A stretch of DNA of 64,000 nucleotides from Alphaproteobacteria bacterium (GTDB lineage Bacteria; Pseudomonadota; Alphaproteobacteria; JAJFFI01). The stretch is taken from NCBI GenBank assembly GCA_030066595.1, contig JASJBI010000022.1, positions 1 to 64,000 on the forward strand, given 5' to 3'. The notes beneath the pieces were generated by a model. That model made no database searches, was not told the origin of the DNA, and was given only the letters and a program-made list of their open reading frames with translations. The position numbers were made by a program, and so were the translations under genes. This document shows positions 27,826-36,734 of this stretch, one piece after another (position 1 is the first letter of the stretch; each line of letters begins with the position of its first letter).

Positions 27826-29996
27826 ACATCGACCAGACAGCTTTGGCAGAGCACCCGCGTGTTCACCCAACCGCACAGCCAGCACCGCCGCTGACGCTGC
27901 CGGAAAGCCTGCGGGACAAGCCTGGCTACCCGGCCTGTCTGATGCCGTTGCTCACAGCGCTGGATTGGCGTGGCGTACAGCGTGAACTTGCCGAGGCGTT
28001 GCCGCATTTGTCGGATGATCTGGATCTGATCGACTTCCGAAACACCCTGGCAAATCTGAACTTCGCGAGCGAGCTGGTCAGGGCCCCCCTGCACCGGCTG
28101 GATCGCAGGCTGATGCCCTGTCTTTTCGTGCCAGACGGTGAGGGGCCGCGCGTCCTCATCGATATGGAAGGCGGCCAGGTGACCTATTTCGACCCGGCCA
28201 CCGGCGAGACACGAAGCGAGCCGAGTAGCGGGGTCAGAGGCTCAGCCTACTGCTTTCGCGCGAATAGCCAGGAGTATCTGACCAATCCGGCGCAAGAGGT
28301 CGACCAAGCATGGTTTGATCGGTTCTTGGTGCGGTTTCGTCCGACCTGGCGCTCGCTGCTGGGCATCACGTTGCTGTTGAATCTGCTCGGTCTCGCGGTG
28401 CCGCTATTCATCATGATGGTCTATGACCGCGTGGTCGCTTCGGGCTCAATCCCGACCTTGGTCTATCTGGGAATCGGCATTGCCACCGCGCTCGCATTCG
28501 AGTTCGCCCTGCGCTCAATCCGGGTCCGGCTGCTTGCCTATGTCGGCGCGCGTATGGACACGCTGATCAACACCTCGGTGTTTCGGCGGATCCTGTCTCT
28601 GCCGCCCATCTTCACAGAGGGCGCGACGATCGGCGCGCAAGTCGCTCGAATGAAGGAGTTTGAGGCGATCCGAGATTTCTTCACCAGCCCCTTGGCCCTG
28701 GTGTTCCTGGAAATCCCATTCGTGATTCTGTTCATCGCCGTCATCGCCGTGCTAGCCGGCCCGCTTGCGTTGGTCCCGGTCGTGCTGATCGCGATGTTTG
28801 CTCTCGCAATCGCGGTCTTTAATCCCATTATGCGCAAGCTCGTCGCCAAGGCGTCGCGGGCCACCGCGGCACGGCAGAGCTTCTATGTCGAGATGCTGTC
28901 GAAGCTGCGCACCATCAAATACGGGCGCTCGGAACGGACTTGGCTGGAGCGGCACCGGACCTATTCGGCGGATGCCGCCACGGCGAGCTTCCAGACTGCC
29001 ATGTTGACCACCCTGATCCAGACGACCGGACATATCCTGATGTTGTGCGCGGGAGTCGCGATGCTGGGTTTTGGCGCGCTCCGCGTGCTCGACGGCGCCA
29101 TGACGGTCGGCGCACTGGTGGCGTCGATGGCGCTGACTTGGCGGGTGCTGTCTCCTTTGCAGAGCTGCTTCTTGACGTTCGCCAAGCTGGAACAGGTCCG
29201 CAACGGTATCCGGCAACTCAACAACCTTATGCGATTGCAGCCGGAACGCGCGGCGGGGTCTGCCTCCACCGCAGCGATGCGCGTCGATGGCCGCGTTACG
29301 CTGTCGCGGGTCAGCCTGCGCTATGCGGCCGATGCCCAGCCCGCGCTGATCGGCGTATCCCTAGAGGTGCAGCCCGGTGAAGTCGTCGCCGTCATTGGCC
29401 GCAACGGGTCCGGCAAGACGTCGCTGTTCAATTTGATCCTCGGTCTCTACCACCCACAGGTCGGCAGCGTGCGCATCGATGGCCACGATATCCGTCAGCT
29501 CGACCCTGTGGCGTTCCGCCAATCGATCGCCTATATGCCGCAACATAGCCAGTTGTTTCACGGGACGATTGCGCAAAACCTGCGCCTGGCCGAACCCGGC
29601 GCGTCCGATGAAGACCTGCGCCAGGCGGCGGAACGGGCGCACGTGCTGGATGACATTCTCGCTTTCCCGCAGGGCTTCGACACCCGCGTCTCCGACCAGG
29701 CAGTGCAGAATATGTCGGCGGGATTTCGCCAGCGCTTGGCGCTGGCGCGGGTCTATCTCAAGAACGCGCAGCTGGTCCTGATGGACGAGCCGTCGACCGC
29801 GCTAGACGACAGGGGCGATGCGGCGTTTCGGGCCCAGGTCAACCGGCTGCGCAGACACAGCACCGTCTTCTTCGTCACCCACAGGCCTAGCCACATTCGG
29901 TTGGCCGACCGGGTCCTGTTCCTGGACAACGGTGCGCTCACCATGAACGGTCCGCCCGAGGAGGTGCTCAAACGATTGCCAGGAGGGTTGGCATGA
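27822..29996 (+). CDS. Type I secretion ABC transporter with N-terminal (C39-like) extension
   Basis: Walker A GRNGSGKTS; SAGFRQRLALAR; LVLMDEPSTALD; VFFVTHRPS; ~150-aa soluble N-terminal domain before the TMs. Confidence 0.9.
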   Translation: MNIDQTALAEHPRVHPTAQPAPPLTLPESLRDKPGYPACLMPLLTALDWRGVQRELAEALPHLSDDLDLIDFRNTLANLNFASELVRAPLHRLDRRLMPCLFVPDGEGPRVLIDMEGGQVTYFDPATGETRSEPSSGVRGSAYCFRANSQEYLTNPAQEVDQAWFDRFLVRFRPTWRSLLGITLLLNLLGLAVPLFIMMVYDRVVASGSIPTLVYLGIGIATALAFEFALRSIRVRLLAYVGARMDTLINTSVFRRILSLPPIFTEGATIGAQVARMKEFEAIRDFFTSPLALVFLEIPFVILFIAVIAVLAGPLALVPVVLIAMFALAIAVFNPIMRKLVAKASRATAARQSFYVEMLSKLRTIKYGRSERTWLERHRTYSADAATASFQTAMLTTLIQTTGHILMLCAGVAMLGFGALRVLDGAMTVGALVASMALTWRVLSPLQSCFLTFAKLEQVRNGIRQLNNLMRLQPERAAGSASTAAMRVDGRVTLSRVSLRYAADAQPALIGVSLEVQPGEVVAVIGRNGSGKTSLFNLILGLYHPQVGSVRIDGHDIRQLDPVAFRQSIAYMPQHSQLFHGTIAQNLRLAEPGASDEDLRQAAERAHVLDDILAFPQGFDTRVSDQAVQNMSAGFRQRLALARVYLKNAQLVLMDEPSTALDDRGDAAFRAQVNRLRRHSTVFFVTHRPSHIRLADRVLFLDNGALTMNGPPEEVLKRLPGGLA

Positions 29997-31003
29997 GCCG
30001 CTCAGCGACACCGACACAGCCGCCGGTCCCGGAGGTTTCCCGGGCCCAGGCGCGCTATCTCGCAAAGGCGATCTCGCTGGAGGAGACCGGCGTACCTCAC
30101 ATGGTCAGGCTTACGCTGCTGACCGTCTCGGCGATGATTGGCGTGGCGATCGGCTGGGCCGCCATCACCAAGGTCGATGAATCGGCGCTGGCGATGGGTG
30201 AGGTCGTGCCGACTGGACGCGTGCAGACGGTGCAGCATCTCGAGGGCGGCATCGTCTCGGAGATCTTCATTGAGGAAGGACAGCTGGTCGAGTCCGGGCA
30301 GGTGCTCTTGCGCATGGATCCCGCCGCCATACGTGCCGAATTGGGCCATCTCGAAAACCGGGAGAAGAGCCTGCTGAACCAGGAGCAAATAGTTGAAGAG
30401 ATCCTGAGTATGCATCGACGCCTACTGGAAAAGCAGTACACGTCGCGTGCTCGGTTCCTCGAGGCGCGAAGGGAACTGGCACGGACCAAGGGGGAACTCG
30501 CCGAAGTGCGGGAAGAAATGGTGCAACTCCAGGACCGCATCACGCGGACCGAGATCACGGCGCCGACCCGGGGTTATGTCAAGGGGCTGAACCTCAACAC
30601 TGTGGGCGCCGTCGTGGGGCCGGGACAGCTTCTCATGGAGATTGTTCCGGCGGACCAGGATCTCATCGTCGAGGCTCGAATTTCGACCCGAGATATCGGT
30701 CACGTCCGGCTCGGCCAGGAGGCGAAGATCAAGGTCGACACCTACGATTTCGCCCGCTATGGCTCGGTGCCTGGCCGCTTGAGCCAGATCTCTGCCACGA
30801 CCTTTCAGGATGAGGATGGTGCCCCCTACTACAAGGGGAGGATCGTGCTCGATCAGCACCATGTGGGCAAGAACCCGCGCCACAATCCTGTTCTGGCAGG
30901 CATGACGGTGCAAGCGGAGATCGTCACCGGCGACAAGTCGATCCTGGAGTATCTGCTAAAACCGATCCGCAGTTCGGTTGATAGCGCCTTCCACGAACGC
31001 TGA
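29993..31003 (+). CDS. HlyD-family membrane fusion protein
   Basis: GRVQTVQHLEGGIVSEIFIEEGQLVESGQVLLRMD; ITAPTRGYVKGLNLNTVGAVVGPGQLLMEIVP. Confidence 0.92.
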   Translation: MSRSATPTQPPVPEVSRAQARYLAKAISLEETGVPHMVRLTLLTVSAMIGVAIGWAAITKVDESALAMGEVVPTGRVQTVQHLEGGIVSEIFIEEGQLVESGQVLLRMDPAAIRAELGHLENREKSLLNQEQIVEEILSMHRRLLEKQYTSRARFLEARRELARTKGELAEVREEMVQLQDRITRTEITAPTRGYVKGLNLNTVGAVVGPGQLLMEIVPADQDLIVEARISTRDIGHVRLGQEAKIKVDTYDFARYGSVPGRLSQISATTFQDEDGAPYYKGRIVLDQHHVGKNPRHNPVLAGMTVQAEIVTGDKSILEYLLKPIRSSVDSAFHER

Positions 31004-31153
31004 GGCGGACAGCAAGCCAGAGTGGCGCGCCACCATCACCGATACGCCACAATCGGCTTATAGGCTCATCCGTCAATTCGACAGGTCTTTCCAAAGCAGG
31101 AAAAGCGTTGTCGGCTAAGGACATATCCATTGTCCTTGGAGTTGACATGAAAT

Positions 31154-31209
31154 ATTCGCTTGATCAGAACGCTTGTATACAGTCTTAACAAGCGGGTTGA
31201 TTCGCTTGT
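31154..31209. promoter_or_regulatory. Cluster of CGCTTG elements upstream of lipoprotein gene
   Basis: Direct repeat ATTCGCTTG at 31154-31162 and 31200-31208 flanking the inverted repeat CGCTTGT(31170-31176)/ACAAGCG(31188-31194). Confidence 0.6.
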
Positions 31210-31281
31210 GAGAACTCGTTGCAATTTATATAGTTAGTTTCTGGGGATCGATCCGAAGGTTCGGTAGGGGGAGGCATCAAG

Positions 31282-31707
31282 ATGAGGCCCGCGATCCTAG
31301 CGCTCCTGATGCTTGCTGGCTGTGCAGGAGGTACGCAGGTGTCAACCAATTTGCCGGGGCCTGGGGCGATACCGGCGCATCCGGTCTTTTTTGCTCATTC
31401 GGAGTATCGGTGGAACGTTGTCTTTGTCACGCCGGATCGTATGCGTCGGCTGGCGCGGCTGTTCCGCAAGCATCCGAACGCCGTGGGTATGGCCATGTGG
31501 CGGGAGAGCGAAGACGGAATTCCGATGCGAAGCTGTACCCTCTACTTGCGCGATGATGCCACCTATGACGTCCTCGCACATGAGGCGCGGCATTGCCTGG
31601 AGGGTCACTTCCATCCACCGGGGCTCTACGCGGGCCTGGGCGGCCCGCCGCTGCCCGCCGTGCGACGGCCCGAGGGCGGCTTTCCGAGGCAAGCGCCCCA
31701 GCCGTAA
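31282..31707 (+). CDS. Small lipoprotein with HEXXH motif
   Basis: Lipobox LMLAGC; DVLAHEARHCLEGHFHPPG. Confidence 0.7.
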   Translation: MRPAILALLMLAGCAGGTQVSTNLPGPGAIPAHPVFFAHSEYRWNVVFVTPDRMRRLARLFRKHPNAVGMAMWRESEDGIPMRSCTLYLRDDATYDVLAHEARHCLEGHFHPPGLYAGLGGPPLPAVRRPEGGFPRQAPQP

Positions 31708-31778
31708 TGACTAGTCCGGCTGCGCGTCAGGCGGCGAGCTGACCGTCGCAGGACCGATTCAGAAGCCCGGTGATATCG

Positions 31779-32333
31779 TCACTTGCGCTTCTTTAGCCGT
31801 ACGAGGTTTCCGCTGACGGTCCGGAGGACCTTGTTGTCCTCCATCAGCGTGTACTCCAGCGTCATCTCGTTGCCGTAAGCCAATCGCTCGTACCGGGAGA
31901 CGACTTTCTTGCCGTCCTCCAAAGTCGAGGACAAGTAGACGATCAGCTTGCCGTCGACAGTCTCCGCCCAGGCGTCCGAGCCGGCCTCGAGAGCGGGGTC
32001 GGCACGCTTGATCTTGAACTGTCCCGGCGTGTCGCCTGTAGCAAACTCCAATACGGTGGTTCGGGTTCGCGGCTTGCCGCCTTTGTCGCCCCGTGACACC
32101 AGGGTCTTCCACTTGATGTCGAAGCCATCTTCGGATCTCGCGATCGTGAGATCGGTATCCCGAACCATCACGGGATTCCGTTTCAGGTCCTCGTCGGCCG
32201 TCACCCCAACGCCGACCCAGTCGCCGTAGAACTCGGCCAGTGGATCGCCTTGCCCAATGGCGGAAGACAGCGGGGCCAAGCCCAAGAATATCAAAGCGAC
32301 AAGCGCAGTTACGGCACGCATGAGCAACCTCAT
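31779..32333 (-). CDS. Hypothetical secreted protein
   Basis: N-terminal signal peptide MRLLMRAVTALVALIFLGLAPLSSAIG; well-formed ORF. Confidence 0.7.
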   Translation of the reverse strand: MRLLMRAVTALVALIFLGLAPLSSAIGQGDPLAEFYGDWVGVGVTADEDLKRNPVMVRDTDLTIARSEDGFDIKWKTLVSRGDKGGKPRTRTTVLEFATGDTPGQFKIKRADPALEAGSDAWAETVDGKLIVYLSSTLEDGKKVVSRYERLAYGNEMTLEYTLMEDNKVLRTVSGNLVRLKKRK

Positions 32334-32595
32334 CTTCCATCTACCCGGTTTGGAAGTCGGCGCACTATAGCCAGCCGGACCTGCAAGAACAACGGACCGT
32401 GTCCGGCTGATAGCGACATATCCTTAGGCCTACATAAGCGGTTCGGTGGGCGGAACAACCCAGGACCTCGTGACGAGCCGGTCGAAGGGAATCACATCTA
32501 AAAATAGTATTCGATGGCGTCTATCATCTATTAGCTGTGCTCCGGTGTATGTTCCTGTAGCCAATTTCCACCGAACACCCTAAGATCATCTTCCC

Positions 32596-33228
32596 ATGCT
32601 GACCCATGCCGATATCTGGCGTGCGATCGATACGCTGGCGAGAGAGCATGGCTTGAGCCCATCGGGATTGGCCCGACGGGCCGGGCTGGATCCGACCACA
32701 TTCAACAAGTCCAAGCGGATCACGCGGGAGGGCAAGGCGCGCTGGCCCAGCACCGAAAGCGTGGCCAAGATCCTGCGGGCAACCGGCGCGAGCGTCGAGG
32801 AATTCGTGAGTTACCTGAGCGAACAGGGTGGCGGGCGCCCGGCCCGGCGGATCCCCGTTCTGAGCTATGCGCAGGCGGCTGGGTCCGGCTATTTCGATGA
32901 GTCCGGTTACCCGACTGGTGACCGCTGGGACGAGGTTGAGTTTCCCAAGATCGATGATCCGCGCCTGTATGCTCTCGAGGTATCGGGTTCCGCCCTGTTG
33001 CCGGCTTATCGGGATGGTGACCTGATGATCGTCTCTCCTGCCGCTGGACTGCGCCGGGGGGATCGTGTCGTCGTCAGGACCGTCAGCGGGCAGCTGACCG
33101 CGCATGAGCTGGTGCGCCAGAGCGCCCTCAAGTTGGAGCTATTGCCCCTTGTGGGTGGGACGCCGGAACGTGTCCTCCCGGCCAGCGATGTCAGCTTTGT
33201 TCACCGCATCGTCTGGGCGAGCCAGTAG
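32596..33228 (+). CDS. HTH + S24/LexA-like transcriptional regulator (catalytic dyad apparently substituted)
   Basis: N-term HTH; C-term LYALEVSGSALLPAYRDGDLMIVSPAAGLRRGDRVVVRTVSGQLTAHELVRQ. Confidence 0.85.
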   Translation: MLTHADIWRAIDTLAREHGLSPSGLARRAGLDPTTFNKSKRITREGKARWPSTESVAKILRATGASVEEFVSYLSEQGGGRPARRIPVLSYAQAAGSGYFDESGYPTGDRWDEVEFPKIDDPRLYALEVSGSALLPAYRDGDLMIVSPAAGLRRGDRVVVRTVSGQLTAHELVRQSALKLELLPLVGGTPERVLPASDVSFVHRIVWASQ

Positions 33229-33408
33229 GGTGCGGTCCGATATCGCCCAGGCAATCATCGATGCGCTCTGAGATGACCGGCTGCTGTGCCGGGTCCTGGC
33301 GTGCCGGGGGCGGGCAGTCCCGAGCAGCCCATTGGCCCCGCGCTAGGGACGGGCTATGCTTGAGCACGGCAAGACTGGCAGCAAGAGATCGTACGCAAGA
33401 GACCACCC

Positions 33409-34251
33409 ATGGCATCTCAAATCTATATCGACGGTGAATGGCTGGAAGGCGACCCGCCTCTGTTGACGGCGAACAGCTTGGCAACCTGGCTGTCCTCCAT
33501 GGTGTTCGACGGGGCTCGTGCGTTCAGAGGCTTGGCGCCCGATCTTGATCTGCATTGCGAGCGGGTCGTGCAGTCGGCCCGCCTATTCGGCCTCAAACCC
33601 TACTTGACAGCCGCAGAAATCGAGGCAATCGCCTGGGACGGAATACGGCGGTTCCCCGCCAATGCCGAGCTCTACATCCGGCCGATGTATTGGGCCGACA
33701 ACGGGTTTGTTGCGCCGGACCCCGAGAGCACGCGGTTTGCGCTTGCGATCGAGGAAATGCCGATCCCCAAGCCAACCGGCTTCAGTGCCTGTCTGTCCAG
33801 CTTTGCGCGGCCGGCTCCGAACACCGCACCCACGGATGCCAAGGCGTCGTGCCTCTATCCGAACGCGGCGCGGGCCTTGACCGAGGCCAAGGAGAAGGGT
33901 TTCGACAACGCGGTGGTCCTCGATCTGTTGGGTAATGTGGCCGAGTTCGCCACGGCCAATCTCTTCTTCGTCAAGGACGGAGTCGCCGTGACGCCGATCC
34001 CGAACGGTACCTTCCTCAACGGCATCACCCGACAACGCGTAATCCAGCTATTGCGGGAGGACGGGGTCGAGGTCGTTGAGCGGGCCGTGAACTGGCCAGA
34101 GGTGCTGGACGCGGACGAGATCTTCAGTACCGGCAACTACGCCAAGGTGTCTCCGGTCAAGCGCATCGAGAACCGCGACCTGCAACCGGGACCGATCGCC
34201 AAGCGCGCCTACGACCTCTATTTCAACTTCGCCCAGAGCGCCACCGCCTGA
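33409..34251 (+). CDS. Class IV (branched-chain-type) aminotransferase
   Basis: IYIDGEWLEGDPP...VFDGARAFRG; VLDLLGNVAEFATANLFFVKDG; FSTGNYAKVSPVKRIENRD. Confidence 0.88.
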   Translation: MASQIYIDGEWLEGDPPLLTANSLATWLSSMVFDGARAFRGLAPDLDLHCERVVQSARLFGLKPYLTAAEIEAIAWDGIRRFPANAELYIRPMYWADNGFVAPDPESTRFALAIEEMPIPKPTGFSACLSSFARPAPNTAPTDAKASCLYPNAARALTEAKEKGFDNAVVLDLLGNVAEFATANLFFVKDGVAVTPIPNGTFLNGITRQRVIQLLREDGVEVVERAVNWPEVLDADEIFSTGNYAKVSPVKRIENRDLQPGPIAKRAYDLYFNFAQSATA

Positions 34252-34276
34252 GCGGGCGCTGGACCTTCCTCATAAG

Positions 34277-34303
34277 AAAAAACCCGGCGGATGGTCCGCC
34301 GGG
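34277..34303 (-). terminator. Intrinsic terminator of the phasin gene
   Basis: CCCGGCGGA-TGG-TCCGCCGGG with A6 on + strand (U6 on the - transcript). Confidence 0.85.
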
Positions 34304-34334
34304 CTCTCTCTGTCAATTCTCGTGTCGCTCGCCG

Positions 34335-34811
34335 TTAGGCGACAGGCGACTTGACGAGCTTCTCGACGGCCTCGGCAAAGCGCGCGTTCACGGGCTCGAC
34401 CGCGTCCTGAGCGACCTTCACCGACAGCTCGGAGATCTTCGTGCCCTTGGAGACGAAGTCATCGAACGAGCTGCGGGCAAACCCGGTCTGCAGCTCCAAG
34501 GCCTCCTGGACGGTCTTGACGCCCATCAGCGCCTTGGCATTGGCCACACTGGCCTCGAAGGCCTTCTTGTTGTACTCGGTGACTTCCTTGCCGATCGCTT
34601 CGAAGCCCTTGGCGGCGATGGTGCTCGCCTTGACGGCGGCGTCCATGTTCTCCTTGCCGAACTTGCTCATTTCGTCCAAGCCCTTGACGGCATTGGGCAA
34701 GAACTTCTCGACCTGCTCCTTGGTGGCCACGAACATCTGATCGTAGCCCTTCGTGAACACTTCGGCGCCGGCCTTCGCGGCCTGGGCGCCATTGCCTTTC
34801 TTCTCACTCAT
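34335..34811 (-). CDS. Phasin family protein
   Basis: KGLDEMSKFGKENMDAAVKASTIAAKGFEAIGKEVTEYNKKAFEASVANAKALMGVKTVQEALELQTGFARSSFDDFVSKGTKISEL. Confidence 0.92.
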   Translation of the reverse strand: MSEKKGNGAQAAKAGAEVFTKGYDQMFVATKEQVEKFLPNAVKGLDEMSKFGKENMDAAVKASTIAAKGFEAIGKEVTEYNKKAFEASVANAKALMGVKTVQEALELQTGFARSSFDDFVSKGTKISELSVKVAQDAVEPVNARFAEAVEKLVKSPVA

Positions 34812-35032
34812 AATCCAGTATCTCCCGTATCTTCATACTCCGGGACGTGACCCCGAGTGGACCCTATGGACGGTGACGGCTCAGCACCGCAATTCTGCCA
34901 TGCTGCAACGCAACATTTCCTCAACATAGTGACTGGCGGGACGGTGTCAACGATTTTTTGTGCGCCGCAATAATATTTTGGGCGGAACCGAAAAACGCCG
35001 CGTTCTCGGGCGATTAGATGGTAAACGCAAGA

Positions 35033-36649
35033 TTAATCCGCGCTCAGATCCTCGCCGGCAAGGGCACGGTCGATCAATTCCGACGTTTCCGCAATGCCAT
35101 ATAGCGCGATGAAGGACCCCATCCGCGGCCCTTGGCTTTGCCCCAACAGCACCTCGTAGAGCGTCCTGAACCAGTCCCGCAGGTTCTCGAATGGATGGCG
35201 TTTCCCGACCTCGTAAACCCGGTTCTGGATTACCTCCGCCTCACTGTCCGTCGGCAATCCGGCAAGCTCTGCTCTGAGGTCCGCCAGCGCCGCGCGCTCC
35301 ATGTCCGTTGCTTGCCGGTACTCCTTGTTCGGTCTCACAAAGTCGCGATAGTAGGCCAAAGCGTAGCCGACAAGACGGTCGAGAAGCGGCATGCTTTCGG
35401 GTGATGCCTCCGGTGCGTAGCGCGAAATGAAGCCCCATAGCACCGCTTTGTCCTCGGTATTACAGACGCTCGCCAGATTCAGCAGGATCGAGAAGGAGAG
35501 CGGCATGCTCGCGGCTGACGGGCTCCCGTCGTGGATATGCCAGACGGGGTTCTCGAGACGCTCCGGCTCAGGCTGATCGGGAAATTTCTCGAGAAAAGTC
35601 AGATAGTCGTCGACGCTCTTTGGGATGGCGTCGAAATAGAGCCGCTTGGCGCGTCGCGGCGCTTGGTACATGAATAGCGACAGGCTTTCCTGCGTGCCGT
35701 AGCGGAGCCATTCCTCGACCGAGAGCCCGTTGCCCTTGGACTTGGAGATCTTCTCGGCGGCCTCGTCGAGAAACAGCTCGTAGGTGAACCCCTCGGGCGG
35801 CTGGCCGCCGAGGATCCGGCAGATCGCGCCGGACAGCTTGACCGAGTCGATCAGGTCCTTGCCGGACATCTCGTAGTCCACGTCCAGCGCCACCCAGCGC
35901 ATGGCCCAATCGGCCTTCCATTGCAGCTTGCAGGCCCCGGCCGTCACCGGGGTCTCGACCTCGCTGCCCTCGCTGTCCCGATAGGTGATGGTGCCGGCGT
36001 CCTCGTCCCGGGCGATCATCGGCACCTGCAGGACCACGCCCGTCTTGGGACAGATCGGCAGGAACGGGCTGTAGGTCTTGCGCCGCTCTTCGCCGAGCGT
36101 CGGCAGGATCACGCCCATGACCCGGTCGTAGTGGCGCAGGATGTTCAAGAGCGTGTCGTCGAACCGGCCGCTCCGATAGCACTCGGTCGAACTCACGAAT
36201 TCGTAGTCGAAGCCGAACTCGTCGAGAAACGCCTTGAGGCGGGCATTGTTGTGAGCGCCGAAGCTCTCATGGGTGCCGAATGGGTCCGGGACCGCGGTCA
36301 GCGGCCGGCCCAGATGCTGTTCCAGCATCGCAGCGTTCGGGACGTTGTCCGGGACCTTGCGCAGGCCGTCCATGTCGTCCGAGAAGGCGAACAGCCGGGT
36401 CGGTAGGTCCGACAGGCGCTGGAAGGCGTGCCGCACCATCGTGGTGCGGACCACCTCGCCAAAGGTACCGATATGGGGCAGACCGGACGGGCCATAGCCG
36501 GTCTCGAACAGCACATAACCCTTGCCGGGCGGCTTCGCTTCGACGCGCTTCAACAGCTTGCGCGCTTCGTCGAAGGGCCAGGCCTTGGCGTCGGCGGCCA
36601 ATGCGCGCAAGGTTTCGTCGACGGGGGCCGCGGCGGGCTCTGCAGGCAT
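35033..36649 (-). CDS. lysS: Lysine--tRNA ligase, class I
   Basis: [28 protein letters not shown] (HIGH-type) and [17 protein letters not shown] (KMSKS-type). Confidence 0.92.
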   Translation of the reverse strand: MPAEPAAAPVDETLRALAADAKAWPFDEARKLLKRVEAKPPGKGYVLFETGYGPSGLPHIGTFGEVVRTTMVRHAFQRLSDLPTRLFAFSDDMDGLRKVPDNVPNAAMLEQHLGRPLTAVPDPFGTHESFGAHNNARLKAFLDEFGFDYEFVSSTECYRSGRFDDTLLNILRHYDRVMGVILPTLGEERRKTYSPFLPICPKTGVVLQVPMIARDEDAGTITYRDSEGSEVETPVTAGACKLQWKADWAMRWVALDVDYEMSGKDLIDSVKLSGAICRILGGQPPEGFTYELFLDEAAEKISKSKGNGLSVEEWLRYGTQESLSLFMYQAPRRAKRLYFDAIPKSVDDYLTFLEKFPDQPEPERLENPVWHIHDGSPSAASMPLSFSILLNLASVCNTEDKAVLWGFISRYAPEASPESMPLLDRLVGYALAYYRDFVRPNKEYRQATDMERAALADLRAELAGLPTDSEAEVIQNRVYEVGKRHPFENLRDWFRTLYEVLLGQSQGPRMGSFIALYGIAETSELIDRALAGEDLSAD

Positions 36650-36734
36650 GGGCGGGTCGGCTGTGCTCGTTGGATGACGTGCGCGAGACCCTAGGACTAC
36701 GGCAAGACTCCGTCAATTGAGACGTATGGCGCGC

